Assembly: GCA_030431525.1 (NCBI GenBank)
Contig: JAUIJC010000014.1
Span: 41,712 to 105,711 of the forward strand
Source: Bacteroidia bacterium
GTDB lineage: Bacteria > Bacteroidota > Bacteroidia > Cytophagales > JAAEPT01
Direction: 5' to 3'
Length of the DNA stretch: 64,000 nucleotides
In this document: positions 42,248 through 51,124 of the stretch, one piece after another
How the letters are laid out: each line of letters begins with the position of its first letter
Numbering within the stretch: the stretch's first letter is position 1
Translations under genes and position numbers: made by a program
The notes under the pieces: generated by a model
The model's database searches: none
Told to the model about the DNA's origin: nothing
Seen by the model: the letters and a program-made list of their open reading frames with translations, nothing else

Positions 42248-43434
42248 TATCGCTTAGAGGAATTCGGGTTTCGTTGCCTTCCCTTCAGAAAGACAAACAA
42301 GGAAAATAGGGCGATGACCAGCATGGCAAGCACAGCATTGGCCCATAGGCGGAAACTGTCGATGCTGTTTCCAACCACAAATTTATTGCTTTCCTCGTCA
42401 AAGTGCTGATAAAAATTCTCCAGCTCGTTATTGTCCTGACTTTTTACCGTAAGTCGCTCTCCCTTTATGCTTAGGGCTTGTTTAGGAAATAGGGTGTCAT
42501 AGCGTTCTTCAATGGGGTTGAAATAGGGCCAGCAGATATAGTCTCGCAGGTAGGTTTCTCCCGGAATTTTGGGGATGATTTGGAAGGAGAATTCCCCAAT
42601 GCCTTGAAAACGGGGAGAGAGTACGGTCTTGTGTTTTATTGGGCTTGGGATAAAGTTGACACCTTCTTGCCTTGCCAGATTTGGGTTGGGAAAGTTTTGA
42701 GGAAAAGCATTGCCTACAATTTGAATGGAGTAGGGGAAAGATTGTCCAGTACTTCCGGTTGTACTGTCTAGAACTTCCTTCAAGTGAAAAGTGCCTACGG
42801 CAACCTGTTCTTTCAAAGGATGATCAGGAAGAGGTTTGACCTTAATGGTAATGGGAGGGCTTGAGAATGTTTGAGTGGTTTCTTTGAATTCATATTTCCC
42901 AAGTCGATTTCTGTATTTGGAGCGCAAGAAGGTAGTCCCCGAGAATTGAAGTTTTGGGAGGGTTAACGTTCCTGATTTTGTGGGGACAAGGATGCCTTTA
43001 TAAAGCAGATATTGACTGTAGTCTTTTCCATTCCAAGTCGTGGATTCCTCAGTTAATGGCTTGAATTCAAGGTCCAGTTTTTCAGTGGTAGGGATTCGGA
43101 GCTTTGGCCAAAGCTTGTAGAGTTCATTGATGTTATGCTGGGATTTGGGAGAAAAGAAGCGGACTTCCTGCTTCGGGATATATAGGGCAATTGTGATTTC
43201 GAGGGATTGCCGTGTGTAGAGCTCTTGCTGATTTGTGGATACTCGAAGGAATGCTCCCTGAATCGGGTTGATGTACTCTTCGTCTTGTATGGTTTGTTGG
43301 GCGAATGCACAAAAAAATGATGAGCTGCCGAGGAGCGTGAAAAGGAGAAAAAGCAAAAGTGCTGATTTTGTTACACCCCCAGTTTTTTGAGTAAACCCTC
43401 GGACTACTCCGCGTCTTTTGCTGGTGTTTCTCAT
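42247..43434 (-). CDS. BatD-like (oxygen tolerance) exported protein
   Basis: A 395-residue protein with a long basic N-region and a signal peptide or anchor ([21 protein letters not shown], about 25-45). The ectodomain has beta-sandwich units typical of Bat[25 protein letters not shown], the [15 protein letters not shown] segment, and [17 protein letters not shown] transmembrane helix (about 363-382) and a short basic tail end it. No BatA/B/C/E genes are nearby, so it may act outside the usual Bat complex. Its stop overlaps the aroC start. Confidence 0.87.
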   Translation of the reverse strand: MRNTSKRRGVVRGFTQKTGGVTKSALLLFLLFTLLGSSSFFCAFAQQTIQDEEYINPIQGAFLRVSTNQQELYTRQSLEITIALYIPKQEVRFFSPKSQHNINELYKLWPKLRIPTTEKLDLEFKPLTEESTTWNGKDYSQYLLYKGILVPTKSGTLTLPKLQFSGTTFLRSKYRNRLGKYEFKETTQTFSSPPITIKVKPLPDHPLKEQVAVGTFHLKEVLDSTTGSTGQSFPYSIQIVGNAFPQNFPNPNLARQEGVNFIPSPIKHKTVLSPRFQGIGEFSFQIIPKIPGETYLRDYICWPYFNPIEERYDTLFPKQALSIKGERLTVKSQDNNELENFYQHFDEESNKFVVGNSIDSFRLWANAVLAMLVIALFSLFVFLKGRQRNPNSSKR

Positions 43435-43659
43435 CGATGATTGTTTGCTGGTAAAAATAAATCGCCCCGAATTAGCCAGTCGACTTGTTATATGGGGTTT
43501 TTGCTTAAAAATGTCGTAAGGTCATTTTGTTTAAATGCTTCATAATCTATACTTTATCCTATGTGGAAGAGGCGGTGAGAGGAATTTTTTATTTCAGGCA
43601 AAAACCTTTCATCAGCTGCTTTCGTAATCAACTACAGTCCATTTTTAAACAACGAGGCT

Positions 43660-43905
43660 ATGCTCGAGTACAAGAAACGTATTTTACGTAAGGTGAGTTT
43701 TGATCTTGTCATTTTTGAGAACGAATTGAACAAGGCAATTAATCGGTTACCCGCCAAGGAAATTGATGAACTTCGCTCTTGGTGCTATGGTGCATTCAGT
43801 TGTCGGTATTTCGAAGTCTTCAACCGAAGCTTTTTTCCGGACAGAGAGCAGAAGCTTATTTCTACCGTAGCACAGAAACCCATCGTTTTCAGCCCAGAAG
43901 TTTAA
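43660..43905 (+). CDS. conserved small protein of Cytophagia type
   Basis: An 81-residue protein starting MLEYKKRILRKVSFDLVIFENEL, followed by KAINRLPAKEIDELRSWCYGAF. I recognise this pattern (MLEYxKxILxKVSFD...) as a small conserved hypothetical protein of Cytophagales and relatives. No function is known to me. It has no signal peptide. The gene stands alone on the plus strand between two minus-strand units, with a purine-rich AACAACGAGG leader before the ATG. Confidence 0.72.
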   Translation: MLEYKKRILRKVSFDLVIFENELNKAINRLPAKEIDELRSWCYGAFSCRYFEVFNRSFFPDREQKLISTVAQKPIVFSPEV

Positions 43906-43993
43906 TATGCCAAAGGTCATCGAGTACCAAGTATCTAGGTTTGACCACATGCGTGGTTTTCGATGACCATCGGAAAACCTGAGCTTTGTAACG

Positions 43994-44032
43994 AAAAAAC
44001 TCCCAGCCGGAAATTCCAGCTGGGAGTTTTTT
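43994..44032. terminator. bidirectional terminator
   Basis: AAAAAACTCCCAGC with its complement GCTGGGAGTTTTTT around an 11-base loop. It serves accC (minus strand) and possibly the small gene at 43660-43905 (plus strand). Confidence 0.92.
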
Positions 44033-44052
44033 GTGTTTATGGGTAGAGGCGA

Positions 44053-45417
44053 TTATTTGCCTACAACGTAGTCTTCGATGCCCTCCATGTCAAAAGTTTC
44101 CATGAAGGCAGTGGTGAAGATACCAGATTTGAAGCCCTCGTCTTCCATCAACTTAGCGTGGAATGGGATAGAGGTTTTGATGCCTTCGATGATGAATTCA
44201 TCCAAGGCACGGCGCATACGAATCATGGCTTCCTCCCTTGTAGGAGCACGGACGATCAGCTTAGCGATCATCGAGTCATAGTTTGCAGGGATGGTGTATC
44301 CGCTGTAAACATGCGTGTCCACACGAACACCTTGTCCACCTGGAAGGTGAAGGTTAGTGATCGTACCTGGGGAAGGACGGAAGTCTTTGGTTGGATCCTC
44401 GGCGTTGATACGGCACTCGATAGAGTGGCGTTTCGGCAAGTGATCAACCTCTTCCAATACCTCACCGGTAGCCGCACGAATCTGCTGCTTGATAAGGTCA
44501 ACGTCAGTGACCTCCTCGGTGATTGGGTGCTCTACCTGGATACGAGTGTTCATCTCCATGAAGTAGAAGTCACCGTGCTTGTCAAGCAAAAACTCAACAG
44601 TACCCGCACCTTCGTAGTTGATGGCTTTGGCGCCTTTCTTGGCGGCATCACCCATGCGCTGACGAAGTTCGTTGTCCACAACTGGTGAAGGAGTTTCCTC
44701 CACGAGCTTTTGGTGACGACGCTGAATGGAACAATCACGCTCGGAGTAGTGGCTCACGTTTCCGTGCTGGTCAGCAACCAACTGGATTTCGATGTGGCGT
44801 GGCTCCTCAATGAATTTCTCCAAGTAAAGCTCACCGTTGCCGAAGGCGGCTTCAGCCTCCTGACGACAAGAGCTCCAAGCAGCTTCAAATTCCTCTTCCT
44901 TTTTGATAAGGCGCATGCCTCGTCCGCCACCACCAGCGGTAGCTTTAAGGATAACAGGGTATTTGATTTCTTTGGCGAGTTTGATACCTTCTTCAACGCT
45001 GCCTAATAGACCGTCAGAACCAGGAATAGTAGGGACCCCAGCATTTTTCATGGTCTCCTTAGCCGTAGCCTTGTCGCCCATTTTGTTGATCATATCGGCC
45101 GAAGCACCAATGAACTTGATGTTGTGGTCAGAACAAACCTGTGAGAACTCAGCGTTCTCCGAAAGGAAGCCATATCCTGGGTGGATGGCATCTGCATTGG
45201 TGATTTCCGCAGCAGCGATCAGGTTTGGGATGTTGAGGTAAGAGTCCTTACTAAGCGCAGGACCAATACAAACAGCTTCGTCAGCGAATTTGACGTGCAA
45301 GCTTTGTTTGTCTGCCGTCGAGTAAACCGCTACGGTTTTGATGCCAAGCTCTTTACAAGCTCGAATCACCCGCATGGCAATTTCACCACGGTTGGCAATA
45401 AGTATCTTTTTGAACAT
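44053..45417 (-). CDS. accC: acetyl-CoA carboxylase, biotin carboxylase subunit
   Basis: ATP-dependent carboxylation of biotin on BCCP, the first committed step of fatty-acid synthesis. The start is at ATG 45417 ([17 protein letters not shown]), with 454 residues. It has the N-terminal GRGEIA-type fold, the ATP-grasp glycine loop [13 protein letters not shown], the [15 protein letters not shown] segment and [16 protein letters not shown]. It is the last gene of the yceD-to-accC cluster and ends at a terminator. A palindromic repeat (45443-45511) separates it from accB. Confidence 0.97.
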   Translation of the reverse strand: MFKKILIANRGEIAMRVIRACKELGIKTVAVYSTADKQSLHVKFADEAVCIGPALSKDSYLNIPNLIAAAEITNADAIHPGYGFLSENAEFSQVCSDHNIKFIGASADMINKMGDKATAKETMKNAGVPTIPGSDGLLGSVEEGIKLAKEIKYPVILKATAGGGGRGMRLIKKEEEFEAAWSSCRQEAEAAFGNGELYLEKFIEEPRHIEIQLVADQHGNVSHYSERDCSIQRRHQKLVEETPSPVVDNELRQRMGDAAKKGAKAINYEGAGTVEFLLDKHGDFYFMEMNTRIQVEHPITEEVTDVDLIKQQIRAATGEVLEEVDHLPKRHSIECRINAEDPTKDFRPSPGTITNLHLPGGQGVRVDTHVYSGYTIPANYDSMIAKLIVRAPTREEAMIRMRRALDEFIIEGIKTSIPFHAKLMEDEGFKSGIFTTAFMETFDMEGIEDYVVGK

Positions 45418-45442
45418 CGGCTTTTGAGTCAAAAGTCCAACA

Positions 45443-45511
45443 AAGTTCAGAGTACGAAGTATGGAGAACGGAGCTATAAACTCGGTTCTCGGTACTCCGT
45501 ACTCTGAACTT
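45443..45511. repeat. inverted repeat AAGTTCAGAGTACG family
   Basis: Arms 45443-45469 and 45484-45511 pair with about four mismatches. The element is related to the outer palindrome at 12453-12608. It lies between accB and accC, ending 8 bases from the accB stop codon. Confidence 0.82.
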
Positions 45512-45518
45512 AACTAAA

Positions 45519-46016
45519 TCAAGAAGGGTCAACCACGAACAATGGCTGGTCGTACTCTACTGGAGTTGCGTTCTCCACGAGCACTTTAACGATGCGTCCA
45601 GAAACCTCGGACTCAATCTCGTTGAAAAGCTTCATCGCCTCGATGATGCAAACTGTTTCTCCTTCTTTTACCTCGTCACCAACTTCCACGAAAGAAGGAG
45701 TTTCTGGGTTTGCAGAACGGTAGAATGTACCAATCATTGGAGATTTTACAGTCACATAGTGCGACTCATCAACACCAGAAGCAGCAGGAGCCTCAGCAGC
45801 AGGAGCGGCAGCCGGAGCTGGAGCAGCAGCGGCAGGAGCCGGAGCAGCAGCAGGGGCTGGAGCAGCAGCAGGAGCAGCTTGAACGATTTGTTCGATGATC
45901 TGCTTCTCGCTCTCGCGCTTAATATTCAACTTGATGTCGTCAGTTTCGATTTTTACTTCATCGAGTTCGGATTGATTGATAAAGCCGAGAAGTTCGATGA
46001 TTTCTTTTACTTTCAT
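45519..46016 (-). CDS. accB: acetyl-CoA carboxylase biotin carboxyl carrier protein
   Basis: The biotinylated subunit of acetyl-CoA carboxylase. The 165 residues have an N-terminal helical part (KVKEIIELLGFINQSELDEV) and a long Ala/Pro-rich flexible linker (about 46-80). The biotinyl domain carries SPMIGTFYRSANPET and the biotin attachment site EAMKL (Lys 129). The upstream efp gene ends about 118 bases before the start. The repeat between accB and accC may influence their relative expression. Confidence 0.97.
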   Translation of the reverse strand: MKVKEIIELLGFINQSELDEVKIETDDIKLNIKRESEKQIIEQIVQAAPAAAPAPAAAPAPAAAAPAPAAAPAAEAPAASGVDESHYVTVKSPMIGTFYRSANPETPSFVEVGDEVKEGETVCIIEAMKLFNEIESEVSGRIVKVLVENATPVEYDQPLFVVDPS

Positions 46017-46133
46017 AGCAATCGTATTAGTGCCCTATAGGCGTTGCTAAAATTAAAAGTTACAAACAGCATTGAATCGGGGGACCATAATTTGGTGCTC
46101 TTTAAGCACCTGTCCTGATCTCCCGAACTCAAA

Positions 46134-46697
46134 TTATTTTACACGCTCGTAGTATGAACCGTCGCGGGTGTCAACTTTGATGATTTCATCGTTGTCGATG
46201 AAAAGAGGCACTTGAATTTCAGCACCGGTTTCCAAGGTGGCTGGCTTGGAGGCGTTAGTTGCCGTGTCGCCTTTTACACCTGGCTCAGTATAAGTCACCT
46301 GAAGGATAACGAACTGTGGAAGCTCGCACATCAATGGTGTTTCCGTTTCGGCGTGGAATAGGATTTCAACTTCCTGACCATCCTTAAGGAACTGATGACC
46401 TGTGATTTTTCCCTCTTCCAATGGAATCTGCTCGTAGGTTTCAGAGTCCATGAAGTGGTAACCCAAATCGTCCTTGTACAAGAACTGGTGGGCGCGACGC
46501 TCAATGCGAGCAGTAGTTACTTTTACACCAGCGTTGAAGGTCTTGTCGATGACGCGACCTGTCATGATGTTTTTGAGCTTTGTGCGGACGAACGCGGCGC
46601 CCTTGCCCGGTTTCACGTGTTGAAACTCGATGATTTGCATGAGATTGTTATCCATCTCCAAGCAAAGCCCGTTTCGAAAATCAGAGGTGCTAGCCAT
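46134..46697 (-). CDS. efp: translation elongation factor P
   Basis: Ribosome rescue factor for polyproline stalling. The 187 residues have the KOW-like domain with the loop [17 protein letters not shown]; Lys 32 in PGKGAA is the position modified in other bacteria, but no modification enzymes are visible here. The C-terminus [12 protein letters not shown] matches the family. The gene sits inside the fatty-acid cluster between fabH and accB. The gap to fabH is filled by a TTAACAG-type repeat. Confidence 0.96.
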   Translation of the reverse strand: MASTSDFRNGLCLEMDNNLMQIIEFQHVKPGKGAAFVRTKLKNIMTGRVIDKTFNAGVKVTTARIERRAHQFLYKDDLGYHFMDSETYEQIPLEEGKITGHQFLKDGQEVEILFHAETETPLMCELPQFVILQVTYTEPGVKGDTATNASKPATLETGAEIQVPLFIDNDEIIKVDTRDGSYYERVK

Positions 46698-46716
46698 AAC
46701 AATTAACAGTTGCTAA

Positions 46717-46799
46717 AAGTTATCAGTTAACAGTTAACAGTTATCAGTTAACAGCAGTGAGCTGTGATAACTGATAACTGTTAATTGATAACTGTTAAC
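46717..46799. repeat. TTAACAGTTATCAG repeat, copy 2
   Basis: The left arm GTTATCAGTTAACAGTTAAC... (46719-46754) pairs with the right arm ...GATAACTGTTAAC (46761-46799). The right end contains the TTA that is the fabH stop codon on the minus strand (46795-46797). Confidence 0.88.
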
Positions 46800-47790
46800 T
46801 ATCGTAAGCCCATTTAATATAGATTGATCCCCAAGTGAAGCCAGCTCCGAAGGCGGCTAATACAAGGTTATCTCCCTTTTTGAGTTTCTTTTCGTAATCC
46901 CACAGACAGAGAGGAATCGTAGCGGCAGTAGTGTTGCCGTACTTTTGGATGTTCAACATCACTTTTTCCTCGCCAACTTCCATGCGGCGTGCTGTGGCGT
47001 CGATGATACGCTTGTTTGCTTGGTGTGGCACCAAGTAAGCTATGTCATCACCTTTCAAGTTGTTGCGCTCCATGATTTCCGCCGCAGCGTCAGCCATGTT
47101 GGTTACAGCAAACTTGAATACAGTAGCGCCTTCCTGATGGAGGTAGTGCTCTTTGTTGTCGATGGTTTCGTGGCTGGCCGGACGGCGGCTACCACCAGCT
47201 TTCTGGTGAAGGTATGGCTGTCCAGCGCCATCGCTTTTCAATACAGAGTCGATCACACCTACACCTTCTTCAGAAGGCTCAAGCATTACTGCTGCAGCGC
47301 CGTCGCCAAAGAGGATACAAGTAGTGCGGTCTTCAAAGTTGGTGATGGCGGACATCTTGTCTGCGCCAACGACTACAACTTTTTTGTATTTGCCCGTTTC
47401 AATGAACTGGGAGCCAGTCGCCAAGGCATATAAAAAACCAGAGCAAGCGGCGCTCAGGTCATAGCCAAAAGCATTTTTTGCACCAATCATGTCTGCCAAC
47501 ACGTTAGCTGTGGCCGGAAACACGAAGTCCGGAGTAACGGTAGCGACAATGATAAGGTCAATTTCTTCAGGCGTGGTGTTGGTTTTCTCCAACAAGCCCA
47601 AAACGGCTTTTTCAGCCATGTGGGAAGTGCCTTTGCCTTCTCCTTTGAGAATGCGGCGTTCCTTGATTCCCGTACGCGAGGTAATCCACTCGTCGTTTGT
47701 TTCCACGATTTTTTCCAACTCAGCGTTGGTCAAAACGTACTCGGGAACATAGCCTTGAACGCCAGTAATGGCGGCTGTGATTTTACCCAT
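46795..47790 (-). CDS. fabH: 3-oxoacyl-ACP synthase III
   Basis: Starts fatty-acid chains by condensing acetyl-CoA with malonyl-ACP. The start is at ATG 47790 ([17 protein letters not shown]), with 331 residues; an ATG further upstream (47841) lies in repeat sequence. The catalytic triad is visible: Cys 116 in [13 protein letters not shown], His in [10 protein letters not shown] and Asn in [14 protein letters not shown]. The stop codon is formed by the adjacent palindromic repeat, so the last residues (YDS) border the repeat. It follows plsX in the classic order. Confidence 0.97.
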   Translation of the reverse strand: MGKITAAITGVQGYVPEYVLTNAELEKIVETNDEWITSRTGIKERRILKGEGKGTSHMAEKAVLGLLEKTNTTPEEIDLIIVATVTPDFVFPATANVLADMIGAKNAFGYDLSAACSGFLYALATGSQFIETGKYKKVVVVGADKMSAITNFEDRTTCILFGDGAAAVMLEPSEEGVGVIDSVLKSDGAGQPYLHQKAGGSRRPASHETIDNKEHYLHQEGATVFKFAVTNMADAAAEIMERNNLKGDDIAYLVPHQANKRIIDATARRMEVGEEKVMLNIQKYGNTTAATIPLCLWDYEKKLKKGDNLVLAAFGAGFTWGSIYIKWAYDS

Positions 47791-47820
47791 TTTTCTATAG
47801 TCTTTGTCACAAGAGGGTAA

Positions 47821-47905
47821 GTACCATGTATCGAGTATCAAGTATCAAGTAGCAAGATTCAGGAATATGAATTTTGCTACTTGTGTCCTGCTACTTGTGT
47901 CTTAC
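47821..47905. repeat. inverted repeat CAAGTAGCAA family
   Basis: Tandem GTATCAAGTA-like units on the left (47831-47855) and TTGCTACTTGTGTC twice on the right (47874-47903). CAAGTAGCAA pairs with TTGCTACTTG. It lies in the leader of fabH. Confidence 0.78.
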
Positions 47906-47933
47906 ACTTTAACTTGTGTTTTGCCCGCAGACA

Positions 47934-47987
47934 AAACAAAGCGGGAAGTTCTCCAACCGACGCATGGCCGGTTGAGGAACACCCCGC
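47934..47987 (-). terminator. large terminator-like hairpin after plsX
   Basis: On the minus strand GCGGGG..GTTCCTCAACCG pairs with CGGTTGGAGAAC..CCCGC (47941-47987) and is followed by TTTGTTTT. It lies 3 bases after the plsX stop and would separate plsX from fabH unless read through. Confidence 0.75.
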
Positions 47988-47989
47988 TA

Positions 47990-48937
47990 TCAGACGGATT
48001 GGTAAAAGCCTTTGAGTTTATCCGAGATGCCCGACTCAATAGTTTGGGCAGCAAGGTTAAGCATGTTTTTCACGGCTTCTGGTGAGGAAACTCCGTGTCC
48101 GATGATGACGTTGCCATTTACGCCGAGAATAGGACTTCCGCCTACGCTGGCATAGTTGAACATGTCGATAAAATCATCGGTAAAGCCACGTTTCTCCAGC
48201 AAACCATAGAACGTTTCACCCATTTTCAGGATGACGTTGCCTGTGAATCCGTCACAAACAATCACGTCGGCGCTGTCGTCAAACAGGTCTCGACCTTCCA
48301 CGTTACCTATGAAGTTGATGTTCTTGTTGATGTCCAACAACTCGTAGGCCGCCTTGGTCAAGGTGGTGCCTTTGGATTTTTCTTCACCAAGGTTTAGCAA
48401 GCCCACTTTAGGGTTCTCAACCTTGAAAATGTTTTCGTAATAGATGGACCCGAGTTCTGCGAACTGAGTGAGTACATCTGGCTTTACTTCCGCATTGGCT
48501 CCCACGTCGATAACGATGCCGTAACGACCGTGTTCCTTTGGGAAGAAGCCTGCGATGCCAGGACGGATAACCCCTTCAATGGCTTTGATGGTAAACATCG
48601 CCCCAACGAGCATGGCTCCAGTGTTGCCAGCGCTACAAAAGGCTTGCGCCTTACCTGTTTTGAGCAGGTGATAGCCGACAGCGATGCTGGATTGTTGCTT
48701 TTGGGAAAAAGCCTTGGTGGGATGCTCGCCCATTTCAATCACTTGGGGAGCGTTGACCACCTGGAGGAGTCCCTCTGGGGCGTTCAGCTCACTCAAGTGC
48801 TGTTGGATAACCTCCTCCTGCCCAATGAGCAAGATGGTGGCCTCTTCGGGCAAAATGGTTTGCTTGGCCAATAGGGCGCCTTCAATAATGGCCCTTGGGG
48901 CATAATCGCCACCCATGGCATCCAGAGCGATAATCAT
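47990..48937 (-). CDS. plsX: phosphate acyltransferase PlsX
   Basis: Makes acyl-phosphate from acyl-ACP for phospholipid synthesis. The start at ATG 48937 gives [20 protein letters not shown], the family N-terminus, and 315 residues. Other motifs are [16 protein letters not shown] and [16 protein letters not shown], then [15 protein letters not shown]. The gene order rpmF-plsX-fabH is conserved in many bacteria. A terminator-like hairpin follows immediately. Confidence 0.97.
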   Translation of the reverse strand: MIIALDAMGGDYAPRAIIEGALLAKQTILPEEATILLIGQEEVIQQHLSELNAPEGLLQVVNAPQVIEMGEHPTKAFSQKQQSSIAVGYHLLKTGKAQAFCSAGNTGAMLVGAMFTIKAIEGVIRPGIAGFFPKEHGRYGIVIDVGANAEVKPDVLTQFAELGSIYYENIFKVENPKVGLLNLGEEKSKGTTLTKAAYELLDINKNINFIGNVEGRDLFDDSADVIVCDGFTGNVILKMGETFYGLLEKRGFTDDFIDMFNYASVGGSPILGVNGNVIIGHGVSSPEAVKNMLNLAAQTIESGISDKLKGFYQSV

Positions 48938-49057
48938 AGGAAATTGTTTGGCGGTCAAAAAGAGAAAAAGGTTGCCAATCTTCCGAAAGAAATCATTGAA
49001 TGTGTAACTCGCTGATTCTTAAGGAGAGACAGGCAACCAATCGTTTTTTTGAGAGGC

Positions 49058-49249
49058 TTAAGCCAACACTTCCTTCTCAAGGACAACTTGGCCTTTGTAG
49101 TATAGTTTGCCCTCGTGCCAGTGTGCACGGTGGAAAACATGCTGTTCGCCAGTTGCTTGACAAGTAGCCAAGGTTGCACCTGTGGCCTTGAGGTGGGTTC
49201 TCCTTTTGTCTCTCCTCGTTTTGGACGTCTTACGCTTAGGATGTGCCAT
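49058..49249 (-). CDS. rpmF: 50S ribosomal protein bL32
   Basis: A 63-residue basic ribosomal protein. [19 protein letters not shown] is the typical bL32 start, followed by [17 protein letters not shown] and YYKGQVV. Only one Cys is present, so the four-Cys zinc form is not used. It lies 21 bases downstream of the DUF177 gene and 120 bases upstream of plsX, the usual neighbourhood. Confidence 0.97.
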   Translation of the reverse strand: MAHPKRKTSKTRRDKRRTHLKATGATLATCQATGEQHVFHRAHWHEGKLYYKGQVVLEKEVLA

Positions 49250-49270
49250 TTTACTACTCTGGTTAGATTC

Positions 49271-49840
49271 TTATTTCTGGTTATTTATGTCGTCGTCCCC
49301 TTTCAACCGCTTCAATGCCTGCCACCGGGGGTCGATGAACTCGTCTTCATCTCCGTCATCGGAGTCTTCTTCTTCGTCTAGGTCCTCTGCTGAAGTGTAA
49401 ATCAGCAAATCCTCATCGCTATCCTCATCCGTTTCTAAATCGGGATGAAGTTTTCGCATTGGGACCTCAACGCAAATTAATTCGTAGAGGAAGGAGCTCA
49501 AGTCCAACTGGTGTTCTCCGTGAGGGATATGCACCAAGCTCTCGTTCATTTCCTCGTACTTGTCCGCATACTGGAAAATAATTTGCTCGCTGATGTTGAT
49601 GTCCTGGTTGAAAGGACGCAACGTACGGTCGCAAATCAATTCAATCGTGCCCTTGATGCTGAAATGAGCATCAATGAGTCGGTCAGTCTTGTCCAAGACA
49701 ACCACCACTTTGAGGTCTCCCTTTTCAATAAGGGAATGCTCAAAAAGCGCAAAGAATGCGTCTCCAATGTGGTACTCGAACTCATGCTTACCCTGCTTGA
49801 GTCCAAGGATATTGACCTTGTATGCGTTCTGTAGATTCAC
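49271..49840 (-). CDS. YceD/DUF177-family protein
   Basis: A 189-residue acidic protein of the DUF177 (YceD) family, which in bacteria precedes rpmF and is linked to 23S rRNA accumulation. Visible features are the central ELICDRTLRPFNQDI, a later LICVEVPMRKLHPD and a very acidic C-terminal region (about 140-170), ending in FIDPRWQALKRLKG. It is the first gene of the fatty-acid/phospholipid cluster and has the clearest promoter among the protein-coding genes of the window. Confidence 0.93.
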   Translation of the reverse strand: MNLQNAYKVNILGLKQGKHEFEYHIGDAFFALFEHSLIEKGDLKVVVVLDKTDRLIDAHFSIKGTIELICDRTLRPFNQDINISEQIIFQYADKYEEMNESLVHIPHGEHQLDLSSFLYELICVEVPMRKLHPDLETDEDSDEDLLIYTSAEDLDEEEDSDDGDEDEFIDPRWQALKRLKGDDDINNQK

Positions 49841-49874
49841 AATCCTGTTCGGATGGCATTCTAATTCAAGGGGG

Positions 49875-49905
49875 CAAAATTAAATAATCTTTGCTTAGCC
49901 ACCAA
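49875..49905 (-). promoter_or_regulatory. promoter of the yceD-rpmF-plsX cluster
   Basis: On the minus strand TTG (49903-49905), 20 bases of spacer and TAATTTTG (49875-49882) fit the Bacteroidota consensus. The start codon follows after about 34 bases. Confidence 0.6.
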
Positions 49906-49973
49906 GTGACGAATTGCCGAACCCTTAAAATAGTGTAATAGAATTATTGAAAAACGGCTCAAAAGAGACTCGT

Positions 49974-51014
49974 TTATTGATTGGCAATGACCAAGTTTCT
50001 TCGCTGTTTTACGATGTCGCAAGCCATAAAGATGGCTTGTCGGAATGAATCAGGGGAAGCTTTTCCCTTTCCGGCAATATCGTAAGCAGTGCCGTGGTCT
50101 GGTGAAGTTCTGATGATTGGAAGCCCAGCAGTAAAATTCACACCTTTTCCAAAACTTAATGTTTTGAATGGGACGAGGCCTTGGTCATGGTACATGGCCA
50201 AAATGCCGTCGAATTTTGTGTAGCTCGCGTTTCCGAAGAACCCGTCGGCAGGATATGGGCCAAAGACTAACTTGTTGTCTTTCTTGAGTTTGAGTACGAT
50301 TGGACGAATGAGTTCGTCATCCTCTTTACCCAAAAGCCCGTTGTCTCCCGCATGTGGATTTAAACCCAGTACAGCAATTTTTGGTTTGCTGATGCCGAAG
50401 TCTTCAATCAGAGCCGTTTCCATCAAGGCGATTTTCTTTTCGATTTTTTCGGCGGTCAGCTGTTTTGAGATTTCGCTGACTGGAATGTGACCTGTTACAA
50501 CACCCACACGCAAATTATCATTGCAGAGCAACATGAGGCTTTCGCGTCCACCAGTTTGCGAAGAAAGGAATTCTGTGTGCCCTGGGAAATCAAACTCTTC
50601 GCCTTGGATGGCGCCTTTGTCGATAGGGGCAGTCACCAAGCCATCAAGCTTTCCAGCTTTAAGGTCGTTTGTCGCCTCTTTTAAAGAAAGGAATGCCGCC
50701 TCACCACCTTCTTTGGATGGTGTTCCCTGTGTTGGGATGATGCCGTCCTTAAGACAAGACACAAGGTTGATTTTTCTGCGATGGAGGTCGTCAATGGATG
50801 AAAGCGGGACATAGTTGAATTTGCCCGTTTTCAAGAGTTTGCGGTAATGGTTCAATACGCTGGCAGAGCCATAAATGACAGGCGTACAAATCTTGGTGAT
50901 GCGGTTGTCCGAAAGTGTTTCAATAATGATTTCCGGTCCGATTCCATTGATGTCTCCCATTGAAATACCAATGACGGGAAGTTGTTGTTCTGTCTTAATG
51001 CGTTGATCTGCCAT
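49974..51014 (-). CDS. pdxA: 4-hydroxythreonine-4-phosphate dehydrogenase
   Basis: NAD-dependent enzyme of pyridoxal-5'-phosphate biosynthesis. The 346 residues begin after a short polar stretch with PVIGISMGDINGIGPEII, the family start. GLVTAPIDKGAIQ, the metal-binding PGHTEFL, LGLNPHAGDNG and the MYHDQGLVPFK region complete the PdxA pattern. It precedes no other pdx gene in the window. A palindromic repeat lies just upstream, between pdxA and the aminopeptidase. Confidence 0.96.
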   Translation of the reverse strand: MADQRIKTEQQLPVIGISMGDINGIGPEIIIETLSDNRITKICTPVIYGSASVLNHYRKLLKTGKFNYVPLSSIDDLHRRKINLVSCLKDGIIPTQGTPSKEGGEAAFLSLKEATNDLKAGKLDGLVTAPIDKGAIQGEEFDFPGHTEFLSSQTGGRESLMLLCNDNLRVGVVTGHIPVSEISKQLTAEKIEKKIALMETALIEDFGISKPKIAVLGLNPHAGDNGLLGKEDDELIRPIVLKLKKDNKLVFGPYPADGFFGNASYTKFDGILAMYHDQGLVPFKTLSFGKGVNFTAGLPIIRTSPDHGTAYDIAGKGKASPDSFRQAIFMACDIVKQRRNLVIANQ

Positions 51015-51017
51015 TTG

Positions 51018-51112
51018 TGGGTTGGAGTATTGGGGTGTTGGAGTGTTGAAGTGTTGGGGTGTTGAAGTTTATTGCGCACTTCAACACTGTAACACATCAA
51101 CACTTCAACACA
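51018..51112. repeat. inverted repeat of the GTGTTGAAGTGTT family, copy 2
   Basis: Direct units GGAGTGTTGAAGTGTTGG on the left and the complement CACTTCAACAC / CATCAACACTTCAACAC on the right. It fills the space between the aminopeptidase stop (51125) and the pdxA start. Confidence 0.85.
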
Positions 51113-51124
51113 GAAAATCTCAAA

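Noticed and set aside
46092..46113. GGTGCT...AGCACC hairpin between efp and accB as terminator
   Set aside because: Short stem without a T-run on the minus strand; not enough for a terminator call.
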